Positions 33,059 to 41,806 of a stretch of 64,000 nt of DNA are shown here, one piece after another. The notes below the pieces were generated by a model. That model was not told where the DNA came from. It searched no databases and saw only the letters and a list, made by a program, of their open reading frames with translations. The translations under genes and the position numbers were made by a program. Position 1 is the stretch's first letter. Each line of letters begins with the position of its first letter. Source of the stretch: Demequina zhanjiangensis. GTDB taxonomy: Bacteria > Actinomycetota > Actinomycetes > Actinomycetales > Demequinaceae. Where the stretch lies: the NCBI RefSeq assembly GCF_030418315.1, contig NZ_JAUHPV010000002.1, positions 186,001-250,000 on the forward strand, given 5' to 3'.

Positions 33059-35748
33059 TTCTTCTTGGGCGCCGCCTTGCGCGTGGTCGTGGTCTTCTTC
33101 TTCGCTGCGGTCTTGCGCGCGGGCTTCTTGGCGGGAGCCTTCTCGCGCTTCTCCTGCAGAAGTTCCACGGCGCGCTCGTGGGTCAGCTCGTCGACGGTGG
33201 TGCCGCGCGGGATCGTGATGTTCGTGACGCCGTCGGTGATGTACTCGCCGAAGCGTCCCTCCTTCACGACGATCGGCTTCTCCGACACCGGGTCCACGCC
33301 GAGCTCCTTGAGCGGCGGCTTCGCTGTGCGGCCACGACCGCGCTTGGGCTGCGCGTAGATCGCGAGGGCCTCGTCCAGGGTGATCGAGAGGAGCTGCTCC
33401 TCGGACTCGATCGTGCGGGAGTCCGTGCCCTTCTTGAGGTACGGGCCGTAGCGGCCGTTCTGCGCGGTGATCTCCTCGTCCGTCGCAGGGTCCTTGCCCA
33501 CGACGCGGGGCAGCTCCATGAGCTTCACCGCGTCCTCGAGCGTGACGGTCGCGAGGTCCATCGACTTGAACAGCGAGGCGGTCTTGGGCTTCTGCTTCGA
33601 GCCCTCGGGAAGCACCTCGGTCACGTACGGGCCGAAGCGTCCGGCCTTCGCGACGATCTCGGTGCCGAGGTCGGGGTGCGTGCCGAGCGAGCGCTCGTCG
33701 CCTCCCTGGTTCTCGAACAGCTCGTTCGCCTTGGCGACGGTCAGCTCGTCGGGCGCCAGCTCCTCGGGGACCGACGCGGTGTCCATCTCGCCCTCGTCGC
33801 CGTCGGCCTTGGGACGCTGGATGTAGGGACCGTAGCGGCCGACGCGCAGCTCGATGCCGTCGCCGATCGAGAAAGTGTTGATGGCGCGGGCGTCGATCTC
33901 GCCGAGGTTGTCGACGAGGTTCTTGAGGCCCTCGCCTCGACCGTCGGCGTCCTCGCCGGAGCCGAAGTAGAACTCGGACAGCCAGTCGACGCGGGCCATG
34001 CCGCCCTGCGCGATCCGGTCCAGGTCCTCCTCCATGTCGGCCGTGAAGTCGTAGTCCACGAGCCAGCCGAAGTGCTCCTCGAGCAGACGGATGATCGCGA
34101 ACGCGAGCCACGTGGGCACGAGCGCCTGCTTGTCCACGCGGACGTAGCCGCGGGCGATGATGAGGTCCACCATCGACGCATACGTGGAGGGGCGGCCAAA
34201 CTTGCGGTCCTCGAGCTCCTTGATCATGGAGCCCTGCGTGAAGCGCGGCGGCGGTGTGGTCGAGTGCGTGAGCGGCTCGAGGTCGGCCGCGTCCACGGCC
34301 TGACCCTCCGTCAGCTGCGGCAGGCGGTCGTCGTCGGCCTTGCCGCCCGACGTGGGCGCGTCGTCTTCCTCGTAGCGGGACTTCTCGCGCGTCTCCTCGT
34401 AGACCGCCATGAAGCCCGGCTGCGTGATGATCGTGCCGGACTTGGAGAACTCGACCGCGTGGTGCTCGGCCGTCGTCGCGGCGAGGCGCACCGTGGAGGT
34501 CGTACCGACGGCGTCGGCCATCTGCGAGGCGATCGTGCGCTTCCAGATCATCTCGTACATGCGGAACTCGTCGCCGCGCAGCTCGGCGCGCAGCTGGTCC
34601 GGGGTGCGGAACGTGTCTCCCGCGGGGCGGATCGCCTCGTGCGCCTCCTGCGCGTTGGAGTCCTTCGAGGCGTAGACGCGTGCCGACGGGGCGACGGCGT
34701 CGGCCCCGAACAGCTCGAGCGCCTGAGCGCGGGCCGCGCGGGTCGCCTCGCCGGACAGGCCAGGCGAGTCGGAACGCATATAGGTGATGTAGCCGCGCTC
34801 GTACAGGCCCTGGGCCACACGCATCGCGTCGCGGGCGCCCAGGCGGAGCTTGCGGCTCGACTCCTGGATCAGGGTCGACGTGATGAACGGCGCCGCAGGA
34901 CGACGCTTGTACGGCTTCGAGTCGACGCCCGCGACGGTGAACTCCGCCGAGGCGAGGCCCGCAGCCAGCGCACCCGCCGTCGCGGCCGTGATGTGGGTGA
35001 CCTTGTCGCTCTTGAGCACGCCGCGGTCATCGAAGTCCTTGCCGGTCGCGACGCGCTTGCCGTCGACCGTGGTGAGGCGGGCCACGAAGCTGCGACCCGC
35101 GTCGGGCCCCTCCTTCGCGGTGAACGTCGCCTGCAGGTCCCAGTACTCGGCGGAGCGGAACGCCATGCGCTCCCGCTCACGATCCACGACCAAGCGCAGC
35201 GCGATCGACTGCACGCGACCCGCGGACAGTCCGCCCTGGATCTTGCGCCACAGGACCGGCGACACCGAGTAGCCGTACAGGCGATCGAGGATGCGGCGCG
35301 CCTCCTGCGCCTCCACGAGCTCCATGTCCACCTCGCGCGGCGACTGGAGCGCGCGGGCGATGCCCTCCTTGGTGATCTCGTGGAACGCCAGGCGCTTCAC
35401 GGGGACCTTGGGCTTCAGCACCTCGAGCAGGTGCCACGCGATGGCCTCCCCCTCGCGGTCCTCATCAGTCGCGAGGTAGAGCTCGTCCGCCTCCTTGAGG
35501 CGCTTCTTCATGTCCGCGACGACCTTCTTCTTGCCCGGGTCCACGCGGTAGTAGGGCATGAAGCCGCCGTCGATGTCGATCGAGAACTCGCCGGCCGGCG
35601 ACTTCTTGACCTCCTCGGGCAGCTCCGACTTCTCCGCCAGATCGCGGATATGGCCGACGCTGGACACGACGTCGTAGTCGTCACCCAGATAGCCGCCGAT
35701 CGTGCGCGACTTGGTGGGCGACTCGACGATGACGAGCTTGCGGGGCAT
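33055..35748 (-). CDS. topA: DNA topoisomerase I
   Basis: 897 aa. Toprim domain at the N-terminus: LVIVESPTKSRTI, with acidic cluster ATDEDREGEAIAWH. The catalytic Tyr lies in GYITYMRSDSPGLS. C-terminal actinobacterial repeats include GRYGPYLKKG, and the end is a Lys/Ala tail (about the last 30 residues) that in related enzymes binds DNA and raises processivity. It relaxes negative supercoils. Start set at the ATG ending at 35748; in-frame sequence before it is promoter DNA with an AT-rich TATATT at 35813-35818 (minus strand -10 candidate). Confidence 0.95.
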   Translation of the reverse strand: MPRKLVIVESPTKSRTIGGYLGDDYDVVSSVGHIRDLAEKSELPEEVKKSPAGEFSIDIDGGFMPYYRVDPGKKKVVADMKKRLKEADELYLATDEDREGEAIAWHLLEVLKPKVPVKRLAFHEITKEGIARALQSPREVDMELVEAQEARRILDRLYGYSVSPVLWRKIQGGLSAGRVQSIALRLVVDRERERMAFRSAEYWDLQATFTAKEGPDAGRSFVARLTTVDGKRVATGKDFDDRGVLKSDKVTHITAATAGALAAGLASAEFTVAGVDSKPYKRRPAAPFITSTLIQESSRKLRLGARDAMRVAQGLYERGYITYMRSDSPGLSGEATRAARAQALELFGADAVAPSARVYASKDSNAQEAHEAIRPAGDTFRTPDQLRAELRGDEFRMYEMIWKRTIASQMADAVGTTSTVRLAATTAEHHAVEFSKSGTIITQPGFMAVYEETREKSRYEEDDAPTSGGKADDDRLPQLTEGQAVDAADLEPLTHSTTPPPRFTQGSMIKELEDRKFGRPSTYASMVDLIIARGYVRVDKQALVPTWLAFAIIRLLEEHFGWLVDYDFTADMEEDLDRIAQGGMARVDWLSEFYFGSGEDADGRGEGLKNLVDNLGEIDARAINTFSIGDGIELRVGRYGPYIQRPKADGDEGEMDTASVPEELAPDELTVAKANELFENQGGDERSLGTHPDLGTEIVAKAGRFGPYVTEVLPEGSKQKPKTASLFKSMDLATVTLEDAVKLMELPRVVGKDPATDEEITAQNGRYGPYLKKGTDSRTIESEEQLLSITLDEALAIYAQPKRGRGRTAKPPLKELGVDPVSEKPIVVKEGRFGEYITDGVTNITIPRGTTVDELTHERAVELLQEKREKAPAKKPARKTAAKKKTTTTRKAAPKKK

Positions 35749-35916
35749 CGGACCTGCCTTGCCTTGGAGGAAGAGAAGCGGTGAGGCGACCTGCAGGGGT
35801 CGGAACGCACTCAATATACATACGGACGGCGACACCGTTCCCGGGCACAGGTCACGCCCCCTTTGGGGGCGGTCGGTGCCGCAGGTCCCGCGGGGCATCC
35901 TCGATCACGTGCCACG

Positions 35917-36750
35917 ATGGGGGACGTGAGCCTTCCTCCCGACACCATCACCCCGCAGCTGTCCGAGGCCGTGCTGGCCGCCATGAACGCCGCCACCGAG
36001 GCCGAGGTCATGCCCCGCTGGCGTGCCCTCGAGAGCCACGAGATCCGCACCAAGTCCTCCGAGTGGGACCTGGTGACCGACGCCGACGAGGCCGCCGAGC
36101 GTCACATCACGGCCGCCCTGCGCGAGCTGGTGGACGTTCCCGTGGTCGGCGAGGAGGCGACCGCACAGGACGGCTCGCTGCTCGACCTCGTGGACGGCGA
36201 GGGTGCGGTCTGGGTCGTGGACCCTGTGGACGGCACCAGGAACTTCGTGGCGGGGTCTGAGGCCTTCGGCTGCATGGTCGCGCTCATCGACGACGGTCGC
36301 ACCGTCGCCTCATGGATCACCTACCCGGCCGTCGGCCGTGAGATCCACGCAGCCAAGGGCGTCGGGACGTTCCTCGACGGCGAGCGCCTGCTCGCGTCGG
36401 CACCGGCCGACCCTGCCGCGCTCCGAGGGGCGGTCTCCGCGAAGTTCCACGACGGCGACCGCGACGCCCTGCTCGCCGCCGCCGAGTCGATGGGACCCGC
36501 ACAGCCGATCCGCTACTGCGCCGCCTGGGACTACCTCGACGTCGTCACCGGGGCGACGGACTATGTCGCGTTCACCCGCACGCTTCCCTGGGACCACGCC
36601 CCCGGTGCGCTGATCTGTCAGGAGGCCGGCCTCGCCTCGGCTCGGCCGTCAGGCCTCGAGTACCTGCCCGGCGGCGATGTGAACGCAGGCATCCTCACCG
36701 CGCACCCGTCCGTGTGGGAGCGGGTCGCCGCCACCCTGCGCACGGCCTGA
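35917..36750 (+). CDS. Inositol monophosphatase-family phosphatase
   Basis: 277 aa. Metal-site motifs: GEE in VVGEEATAQ, WVVDPVDGTRNFVAG (the DPxDGTxN signature) and WDHAPGAL near the C-terminus. It could act on histidinol phosphate (HisN), inositol phosphate or similar. Start is uncertain: the ATG at 35917 lacks a good ribosome site and a GTG at 35926 is also possible. Confidence 0.85.
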   Translation: MGDVSLPPDTITPQLSEAVLAAMNAATEAEVMPRWRALESHEIRTKSSEWDLVTDADEAAERHITAALRELVDVPVVGEEATAQDGSLLDLVDGEGAVWVVDPVDGTRNFVAGSEAFGCMVALIDDGRTVASWITYPAVGREIHAAKGVGTFLDGERLLASAPADPAALRGAVSAKFHDGDRDALLAAAESMGPAQPIRYCAAWDYLDVVTGATDYVAFTRTLPWDHAPGALICQEAGLASARPSGLEYLPGGDVNAGILTAHPSVWERVAATLRTA

Positions 36751-36756
36751 CGCGGC

Positions 36757-36795
36757 GTCCGAGAGGGGGGAGCCCCCGCCCATCCCCTCCCGGAC
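36757..36795. terminator. Bidirectional terminator
   Basis: Stem GTCCGAGAGGGG with a near-complement (one mismatch) between the convergent phosphatase and LRR protein genes. Confidence 0.6.
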
Positions 36796-36813
36796 ACCAC
36801 ACTCGGTTGGCCG

Positions 36814-38958
36814 CTAGGACGTGATCCTGCGCGCCCACATGAGGGCACCGCCCACGCCCAGCAGGGCCATAGCGAGCAGCGCCATCGCGTAGTGCTCGCC
36901 ACCGGTCGACGCGAGCACGCCAGTGCCACCGGCGCCTGCGCCCGCCGGGACCGGGCGCTCGTCACCTGCGGCAGCGACGCCCTCGTCGGGCGCGTCCTCG
37001 CCGCCGGAGCCTGCGGCCTCCTCACCGCCGCCCTGGCCCTCGCCGCCAGCGCCGCCGCCGTTCTCGCCTCCCGGCGCGGCGTCAGGCGCCGCCAGCACCG
37101 TGATCGGCTGCCAGCCGGCCAGCTCACCGAACACCGAGTAGACGGCGACCTTGTGCTCGCCAGGCGTGACATCGGCCGGGATCTGCACCGTGAGCGAGGT
37201 CTCCGTGAAGTCCAGGATCTGCAGTTCGACCGGCTCCGAGAAGAGGAGCACGTCGATCTGGGTGTCGGGGTCAACAGTGGGATCAGGGTCGGGAGTCGGC
37301 TCGGGGTCGGCCGACGGAGGGATCAGATCCGGCTCGGGTTCGCCCGTGCCGCCAGGCGCAGGCGTGCGCGTCGACGCCGGGGTCGGGTCCTCGGTGCCGC
37401 CCTCGCCGCCGAGCGACCTCGTCGCCGTCGGCTCGAGCGGGGTCGGCGGCTCCGGAGTCAGCGTGAGCGTGCCACCCGCGACGACGGTCGGCGGCACGAC
37501 GAAGCCGCCCTGCGCCTCCTCGACCAGGTCGTCCTCGCTCGGGATGTAGTCGCCGGGAACCTTGAACTCGAGCACGGGGGTGAAGACGGTGTCCGCAGTC
37601 ACGGCGTGCGGCAGCGCAGGGCTCCAGCCGACGAACACCTGGTCGAACGGCACGAACACGTTGAGCGTGACGTCCTCCTCGGTGATGATCGTGCCCTCCT
37701 TCACATGCGGCAACGCCGGCGCGATCGACAGGACCTCCTGCTGGAAGTCCACCGTGTAGAGGCAGCGAGTCGGCAGCGTCGCGCCTCCGACCTTGAGCTC
37801 GCGCACGTCGCCATCGCAGTCGAAGCCGAAGGCCCCGTCGTGGAAGAACGCGGTGGGCCGCGCGCCAGGCTGGCCGACGCCCTGGAAGATGTTGCCCGCG
37901 AACGTGGCAGACGCCTGGGTCGAGTGGAACTCGATGGACTCAAGGCTCGGCGAGTTGAGGAAGGTGAACTTCGGGAACGCAGACGGGTCCCCTTCGATCA
38001 GCAGCGTGCGCAGCGCGGCGATGTTGCCGAACGCGGTGTCTCCTGCGTCCGTGACGCTGGCCGGGACCACCAGGTCGACGATCGCCGTCCTCGAGAATGC
38101 GAGACCACCCACCTCGGACACCTGTCCCAGGTCGACGGACGAGAGCGACGTCGCATTCTCGAAGGCTCGTCCGCCGATCGAGGTCACCGTCGACGGAAGC
38201 ACCAGCGAGGTGAGGGCGTCCGAGGCGGCGAACGCTCCCCCGCCGATCCGCTCGAGGCCCTCGTGCAGCGTGAGGGTCGCGAGAGCGTCCGCGTCGCGGA
38301 AGGCGTTGTTGCCGATCCGGGTGACGGATGCCGGGACGTCGAGCGAGGTGAACGCGTCGGCCCCCGACATCGTGTCGCCGTCGCCGACGATCGTCACGGG
38401 CAGGCCCGACACCTGCGAGGGGATCACCACGTCGGTGCAGCCGCGGACGTCGTCGATCGTCACCTGAGCCTCGCCGGGGTACAGCACGTCGAACGTGCAG
38501 CCGTTCACCTCCACCGTCCCCGGGTCCTCGCTGAGCGGAGACTTCTCCACGCCCGCAGTGGTCACGCTCGGACTCACGGCCGGCTCAGCGAGGTCGGCCT
38601 CGGGGTCGGCGGACGCCGAGGGGGCCACGGGCTCACCCTCGGGCGCGAGCTCCTTGCTCGCGAGGGCGGCAGGCTCCGCCGACGGCGCCTCGCCCGGCAT
38701 CTCGGATGACGCCTCAGCAGGCTCCTCGGGCGCCTCGGAGTAGGCGGGGTCCGCCTCCTCCGTCGGCGCACCTGCCGGGGCTGTGACCTCCTCGACCGGC
38801 GGCTCGGCGGACACCGACACGGACGGCGACGCAGCAGAGCCGTCGGCGGGCTCACTCGGAACGGCGCCTGCGACGGCGGTGGACAGGACCACGAGCGTCG
38901 CGGTGGCCGCGGCGACGGCGAGCGCGGTCGTGGAGCGTGGACGGGGCAGGGGACGCAC
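36814..38958 (-). CDS. LAXTG wall-anchored leucine-rich-repeat surface protein
   Basis: 714 aa. Signal peptide (about 1-32, ending AGA). An acidic low-complexity region runs to about 145. A BspA-type LRR block (about 180-345) has units such as VTRIGNNAFRDADALATL and VTSIGGRAFENATSL. Further beta domains and a Pro/Thr-rich region (about 500-570) follow. The C-terminus is LASTGGEH, a hydrophobic stretch and WARRITS. LAXTG plus helix plus RR is the class E sortase signal of high-GC actinobacteria; no sortase is in the window. It probably takes part in adhesion. Confidence 0.85.
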   Translation of the reverse strand: MRPLPRPRSTTALAVAAATATLVVLSTAVAGAVPSEPADGSAASPSVSVSAEPPVEEVTAPAGAPTEEADPAYSEAPEEPAEASSEMPGEAPSAEPAALASKELAPEGEPVAPSASADPEADLAEPAVSPSVTTAGVEKSPLSEDPGTVEVNGCTFDVLYPGEAQVTIDDVRGCTDVVIPSQVSGLPVTIVGDGDTMSGADAFTSLDVPASVTRIGNNAFRDADALATLTLHEGLERIGGGAFAASDALTSLVLPSTVTSIGGRAFENATSLSSVDLGQVSEVGGLAFSRTAIVDLVVPASVTDAGDTAFGNIAALRTLLIEGDPSAFPKFTFLNSPSLESIEFHSTQASATFAGNIFQGVGQPGARPTAFFHDGAFGFDCDGDVRELKVGGATLPTRCLYTVDFQQEVLSIAPALPHVKEGTIITEEDVTLNVFVPFDQVFVGWSPALPHAVTADTVFTPVLEFKVPGDYIPSEDDLVEEAQGGFVVPPTVVAGGTLTLTPEPPTPLEPTATRSLGGEGGTEDPTPASTRTPAPGGTGEPEPDLIPPSADPEPTPDPDPTVDPDTQIDVLLFSEPVELQILDFTETSLTVQIPADVTPGEHKVAVYSVFGELAGWQPITVLAAPDAAPGGENGGGAGGEGQGGGEEAAGSGGEDAPDEGVAAAGDERPVPAGAGAGGTGVLASTGGEHYAMALLAMALLGVGGALMWARRITS

Positions 38959-39130
38959 GGAGGACTCCTCAGGCTGATGGAAGCCCCGTCGGCCGACAGG
39001 GCACAGACCTGGGAAGTTACGGGGACTCGAGGCCTTCGACCAGGGTTTGAGACGGTTCCTCAGGCCCTCCTCAGGAATCCCTCAGCCACGCGGACGATCC
39101 GGGACGAATCAGACACGCCAGAGACGAAGA

Positions 39131-39162
39131 AGGAGGGGCCCCGGCGAACCGGGACCCCTCCT
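39131..39162 (-). terminator. Terminator downstream of the 39181-39876 gene
   Basis: 14-pair stem with one mismatch and a CGAA loop, 19 bp past the stop codon. Confidence 0.75.
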
Positions 39163-39180
39163 GGAGAGAGTCGCTGACGC

Positions 39181-39876
39181 TTACGCGTTGACCAGCTCCT
39201 TGTCGTCGGCGGCGACGGTGGCGGCCGACTCCTTCTTGAGGCCCGAGGCGAACCACACGGCGGCGGCGCCGAGGGCGATGAACACCAGGCCGAGGCCACC
39301 GATGAAGGCCGAGATGCCGGTGCCGAGCTGCAGGGTCGAGGCGGTCACGGAGCCGACGCCGAGCTCACCGAAGAGGGCGTGCGCGGTGGGGTTCCAGGCC
39401 TGGGCACGAGCCGGGCCCTCGAGCGGGTGCATGCGGTCGAAGTCGGCCCAGTAGCGACCGTCGGTCTCGACCTCGTAGGTGCCGGCCTCGAAGACCTCAC
39501 CGTTGTACTCGACGTCCTCCTCGAGGACCACGGTGGTGGTGCCGTGCAGCGTGTGGTAGCCGACGAGCGCCATCTGGTACATGTACTCGCTGCCGGTGTT
39601 CACGAGCGGGTCGTTGGGGTCGAGCTCCGAGTAGTTGACGTTGTAGCCCCAGTCGTTCTCGAGCAGGTCGAGGATGCCCTCGGCGCCCTCGACGGTGCCG
39701 CGGTCGATGAGCACGCCGTCCTCGTTGTAGGACAGCTGCACGTTCTGGGCCTCCGAGAACTTCTGGAGGGAGTTGGCGCCTGCGGCGACCTGGGAGTAGG
39801 CGAACAGACCTGCTGCGACGAAGGCTGCGCCGACCAGAGCGAGGAACGCTCCGAGGATGTTGAGCTTCTTGACCAT
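39181..39876 (-). CDS. Membrane protein of unknown function, two helices with an outside domain
   Basis: 231 aa from the ATG ending at 39876. Helix 1 is at about 8-30, helix 2 at about 190-213. The outside domain between them contains NDWGYNVNYSELDPNDPLVN and EYMYQMALVGYHTLHG. The last 20 residues are polar and cytosolic. I recall similar uncharacterised proteins in other actinobacteria. The 305-bp stretch upstream (39877-40181) holds a likely promoter region with a CCCGGG-CCTAAA-CCCGGG hairpin at 39974-39991 and a terminator. Confidence 0.7.
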   Translation of the reverse strand: MVKKLNILGAFLALVGAAFVAAGLFAYSQVAAGANSLQKFSEAQNVQLSYNEDGVLIDRGTVEGAEGILDLLENDWGYNVNYSELDPNDPLVNTGSEYMYQMALVGYHTLHGTTTVVLEEDVEYNGEVFEAGTYEVETDGRYWADFDRMHPLEGPARAQAWNPTAHALFGELGVGSVTASTLQLGTGISAFIGGLGLVFIALGAAAVWFASGLKKESAATVAADDKELVNA

Positions 39877-40107
39877 GGGGATCAGTGGTTCCTTCCGGGG
39901 GGTTTCGGATCTTGCTTGTGACACCCACGGTTCCAGCCGGTTGACACGTCCCCTAGGGACCTTCTTCCCGACGCCCGGGCCTAAACCCGGGACCTTCGCA
40001 CCAAGTTTTTCCGCCGTCGGGACCGACGTCCTGGACGTGTCACCAAAGCGTGTGGGCAACGCGTCACCCAGGGACATCGGCGCAGCGGCCGCACTGAGGA
40101 CATGAAG

Positions 40108-40136
40108 AAGCCCCCGTCCGCCATGGACGGGGGCTT
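40108..40136 (-). terminator. Terminator downstream of the radical SAM gene
   Basis: Perfect 12-bp stem AAGCCCCCGTCC, 5-nt loop, complement; 45 bp past the stop codon at 40182. Confidence 0.8.
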
Positions 40137-40181
40137 CCGACACCCAGGCACCCCGATGCCGACCACCGGGCGCCTGGAGTC

Positions 40182-41255
40182 TCAGCGGCGCACGAGCTCG
40201 GGAAGATCCCCTGGCTCAAGCACGTCCGCGAGGCAGCGGTCGCCGACAGCCTCGGCATACGCCGGGCTCGTGCCCGCGAGCTGCACCTCCTGCAGCACGG
40301 GCGCTCGGCCCGTGCGACGCTCGATCTCCGCCACCGTGTCGAGGATGTCCTGGCGCGAATGCGTGAGCGGATCCACCGTCAACCGCACCTCGTACTCCAC
40401 GCCCGAATCGCGCACGATCTCGAGCGACTGGTACGCGCGTCGACCCGCGACTCCCGTCCGGGTGATGTCCGAGTACCCCTCCGGGGTCCCCTTGATGTCC
40501 AGCGCCACCCAGTCGCAATGCTGGAGCGCGAGCTCCAGGCGCCCCGGGAACGCGCCAGCGGTCTGCAGGCCCACCTCGTAGCCCATCTCCTTGGCCAGGC
40601 GCATCGCCTCCGAAAGCGCGCCCTGGCGCGTCGGCTCCCCTCCCGAGAAGACGACGGCCTGCGTGTGTCCACGCCGTGCCCGCAGCTCCCGCTCCACATC
40701 CTCCCACTCGACGGCGCCGCCCTTGCGGGAGTCCTGCAGGTCCGTGCCGAAGCAGTACGTGCAGCGCCATGGGCAGCCCTGGAGGAGCACGGTCGACGCA
40801 AGCCGACCCGGCCAGTCCTCCAGGTTCGGAGCGCTCAGCGCCGCGATCGCCAGGAACTTGGGATCGAAGCCCTCACCGAAGCCCTGCCGGGCCGCATCTG
40901 CGGAGCTCGCGCGCCGGCGATCCGGGCTCGGCACCTCGACCACGACGTCCTGAGCCGCACCCACCTCCTCGCGCGCCTTCGCGCAGACCTCCTCGAAGGT
41001 CAGCTCGCCCGTGGGCAACGGCGCCTTCCACCCCTCAGTGAACACCGGGCGGTGCAGGGGGCGCTCGCGAAGCACCTCGTCGGCGTCGGAGCTCGCGACG
41101 GGCTCATCGGAGCAGCATGCGTCGCCGCCGTGCCCCATTCCCCGGCCCTTGCCCCGACCTCGACCCTCGCCACGGCACTCGCCGTCACCCTTGCCGCGGC
41201 CGCCGCAGCACTCGTCATCGGTCGTATCGGTGAGGTTCAGCGGATCGAGCGCCAT
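40182..41255 (-). CDS. NrdG-like radical SAM activating enzyme with Cys-rich N-terminal extension
   Basis: 357 aa. The radical SAM core starts near residue 135, with Cys161, Cys165 and Cys168 in GCPWRCTYCFG; VVFSGGEPT is the GGE motif and WVALDIKGTPEGY is typical of ribonucleotide reductase activases. Known activases are about 160-230 aa; this one carries some 135 extra residues. The first 50 are Gly/Arg/Lys-rich with Cys at 16, 17, 27, 47 and 48. A small polar domain follows (60-130). No nrdD gene is adjacent, so the target of activation is unknown. Start ATG with CAGGAG upstream. Confidence 0.75.
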   Translation of the reverse strand: MALDPLNLTDTTDDECCGGRGKGDGECRGEGRGRGKGRGMGHGGDACCSDEPVASSDADEVLRERPLHRPVFTEGWKAPLPTGELTFEEVCAKAREEVGAAQDVVVEVPSPDRRRASSADAARQGFGEGFDPKFLAIAALSAPNLEDWPGRLASTVLLQGCPWRCTYCFGTDLQDSRKGGAVEWEDVERELRARRGHTQAVVFSGGEPTRQGALSEAMRLAKEMGYEVGLQTAGAFPGRLELALQHCDWVALDIKGTPEGYSDITRTGVAGRRAYQSLEIVRDSGVEYEVRLTVDPLTHSRQDILDTVAEIERRTGRAPVLQEVQLAGTSPAYAEAVGDRCLADVLEPGDLPELVRR

Positions 41256-41398
41256 GATGCGGAACTCCTGGGGATGAGCGTCGAGGACGCAGGGCGGGAC
41301 GCCTCGCAGCGGGCGCCGCAAGACCCGTCGAGCGCCGTGAGGCCGCTCGGCTCCCTCATTCTCGGTCGGTGACGAGCCACCGACCTGGGCATCAGGGC

Positions 41399-41749
41399 CT
41401 AGGCCAGCTCCGCGAGTCTCGCCTCCACCACCGTCGCGATCAGCGCGCGTGGAGGCGCCTCCCCGAGGGGGATCTGAACGGCCCCCTTCGACCACCTGAA
41501 CCCGTCGAGCACCGTCGCGTCGAGCGATCCCAGCACCGTGCCCGAGTGCGGAAAGAACGTGACGTGCGCCTTCGCAGCGGAGAACCCTGCAGCCAGCTTC
41601 CCGCCGACCCTGTACGCGGGCGCGCCGTAGCTGAGACACGGCTCGGCGTCCGGAAGCAGCTCCTCCAGGAGCGCGCGCAACTCGGCCATGGTGCTGCGAT
41701 GCTCACCGTCATAGCCGGACAGGTACTCGTCGATCTCCTGGGCTGTCAC
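41399..41749 (-). CDS. DUF1801 (YdhG/iron chaperone-like) protein
   Basis: 116 aa. Typical segments: IDEYLSGYDGEHRSTMAELR, CLSYGAPAYRVGGK, AAKAHVTFFPHSG and KGAVQIPLGEAPP. Some relatives resemble frataxin folds, but the biochemical role is not established. Confidence 0.85.
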   Translation of the reverse strand: MTAQEIDEYLSGYDGEHRSTMAELRALLEELLPDAEPCLSYGAPAYRVGGKLAAGFSAAKAHVTFFPHSGTVLGSLDATVLDGFRWSKGAVQIPLGEAPPRALIATVVEARLAELA

Positions 41750-41806
41750 GCTGCCAGCGTATGGCCGCCCCTGCGGCCGTGCACGGCACGTGCGCAGCGC
41801 GCACCC

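Noticed and set aside
33178..35784. Long plus-strand open frame opposite topA
   Set aside because: Exact shadow of the topA coding strand, composition dominated by Arg, Leu and Val with no domain.
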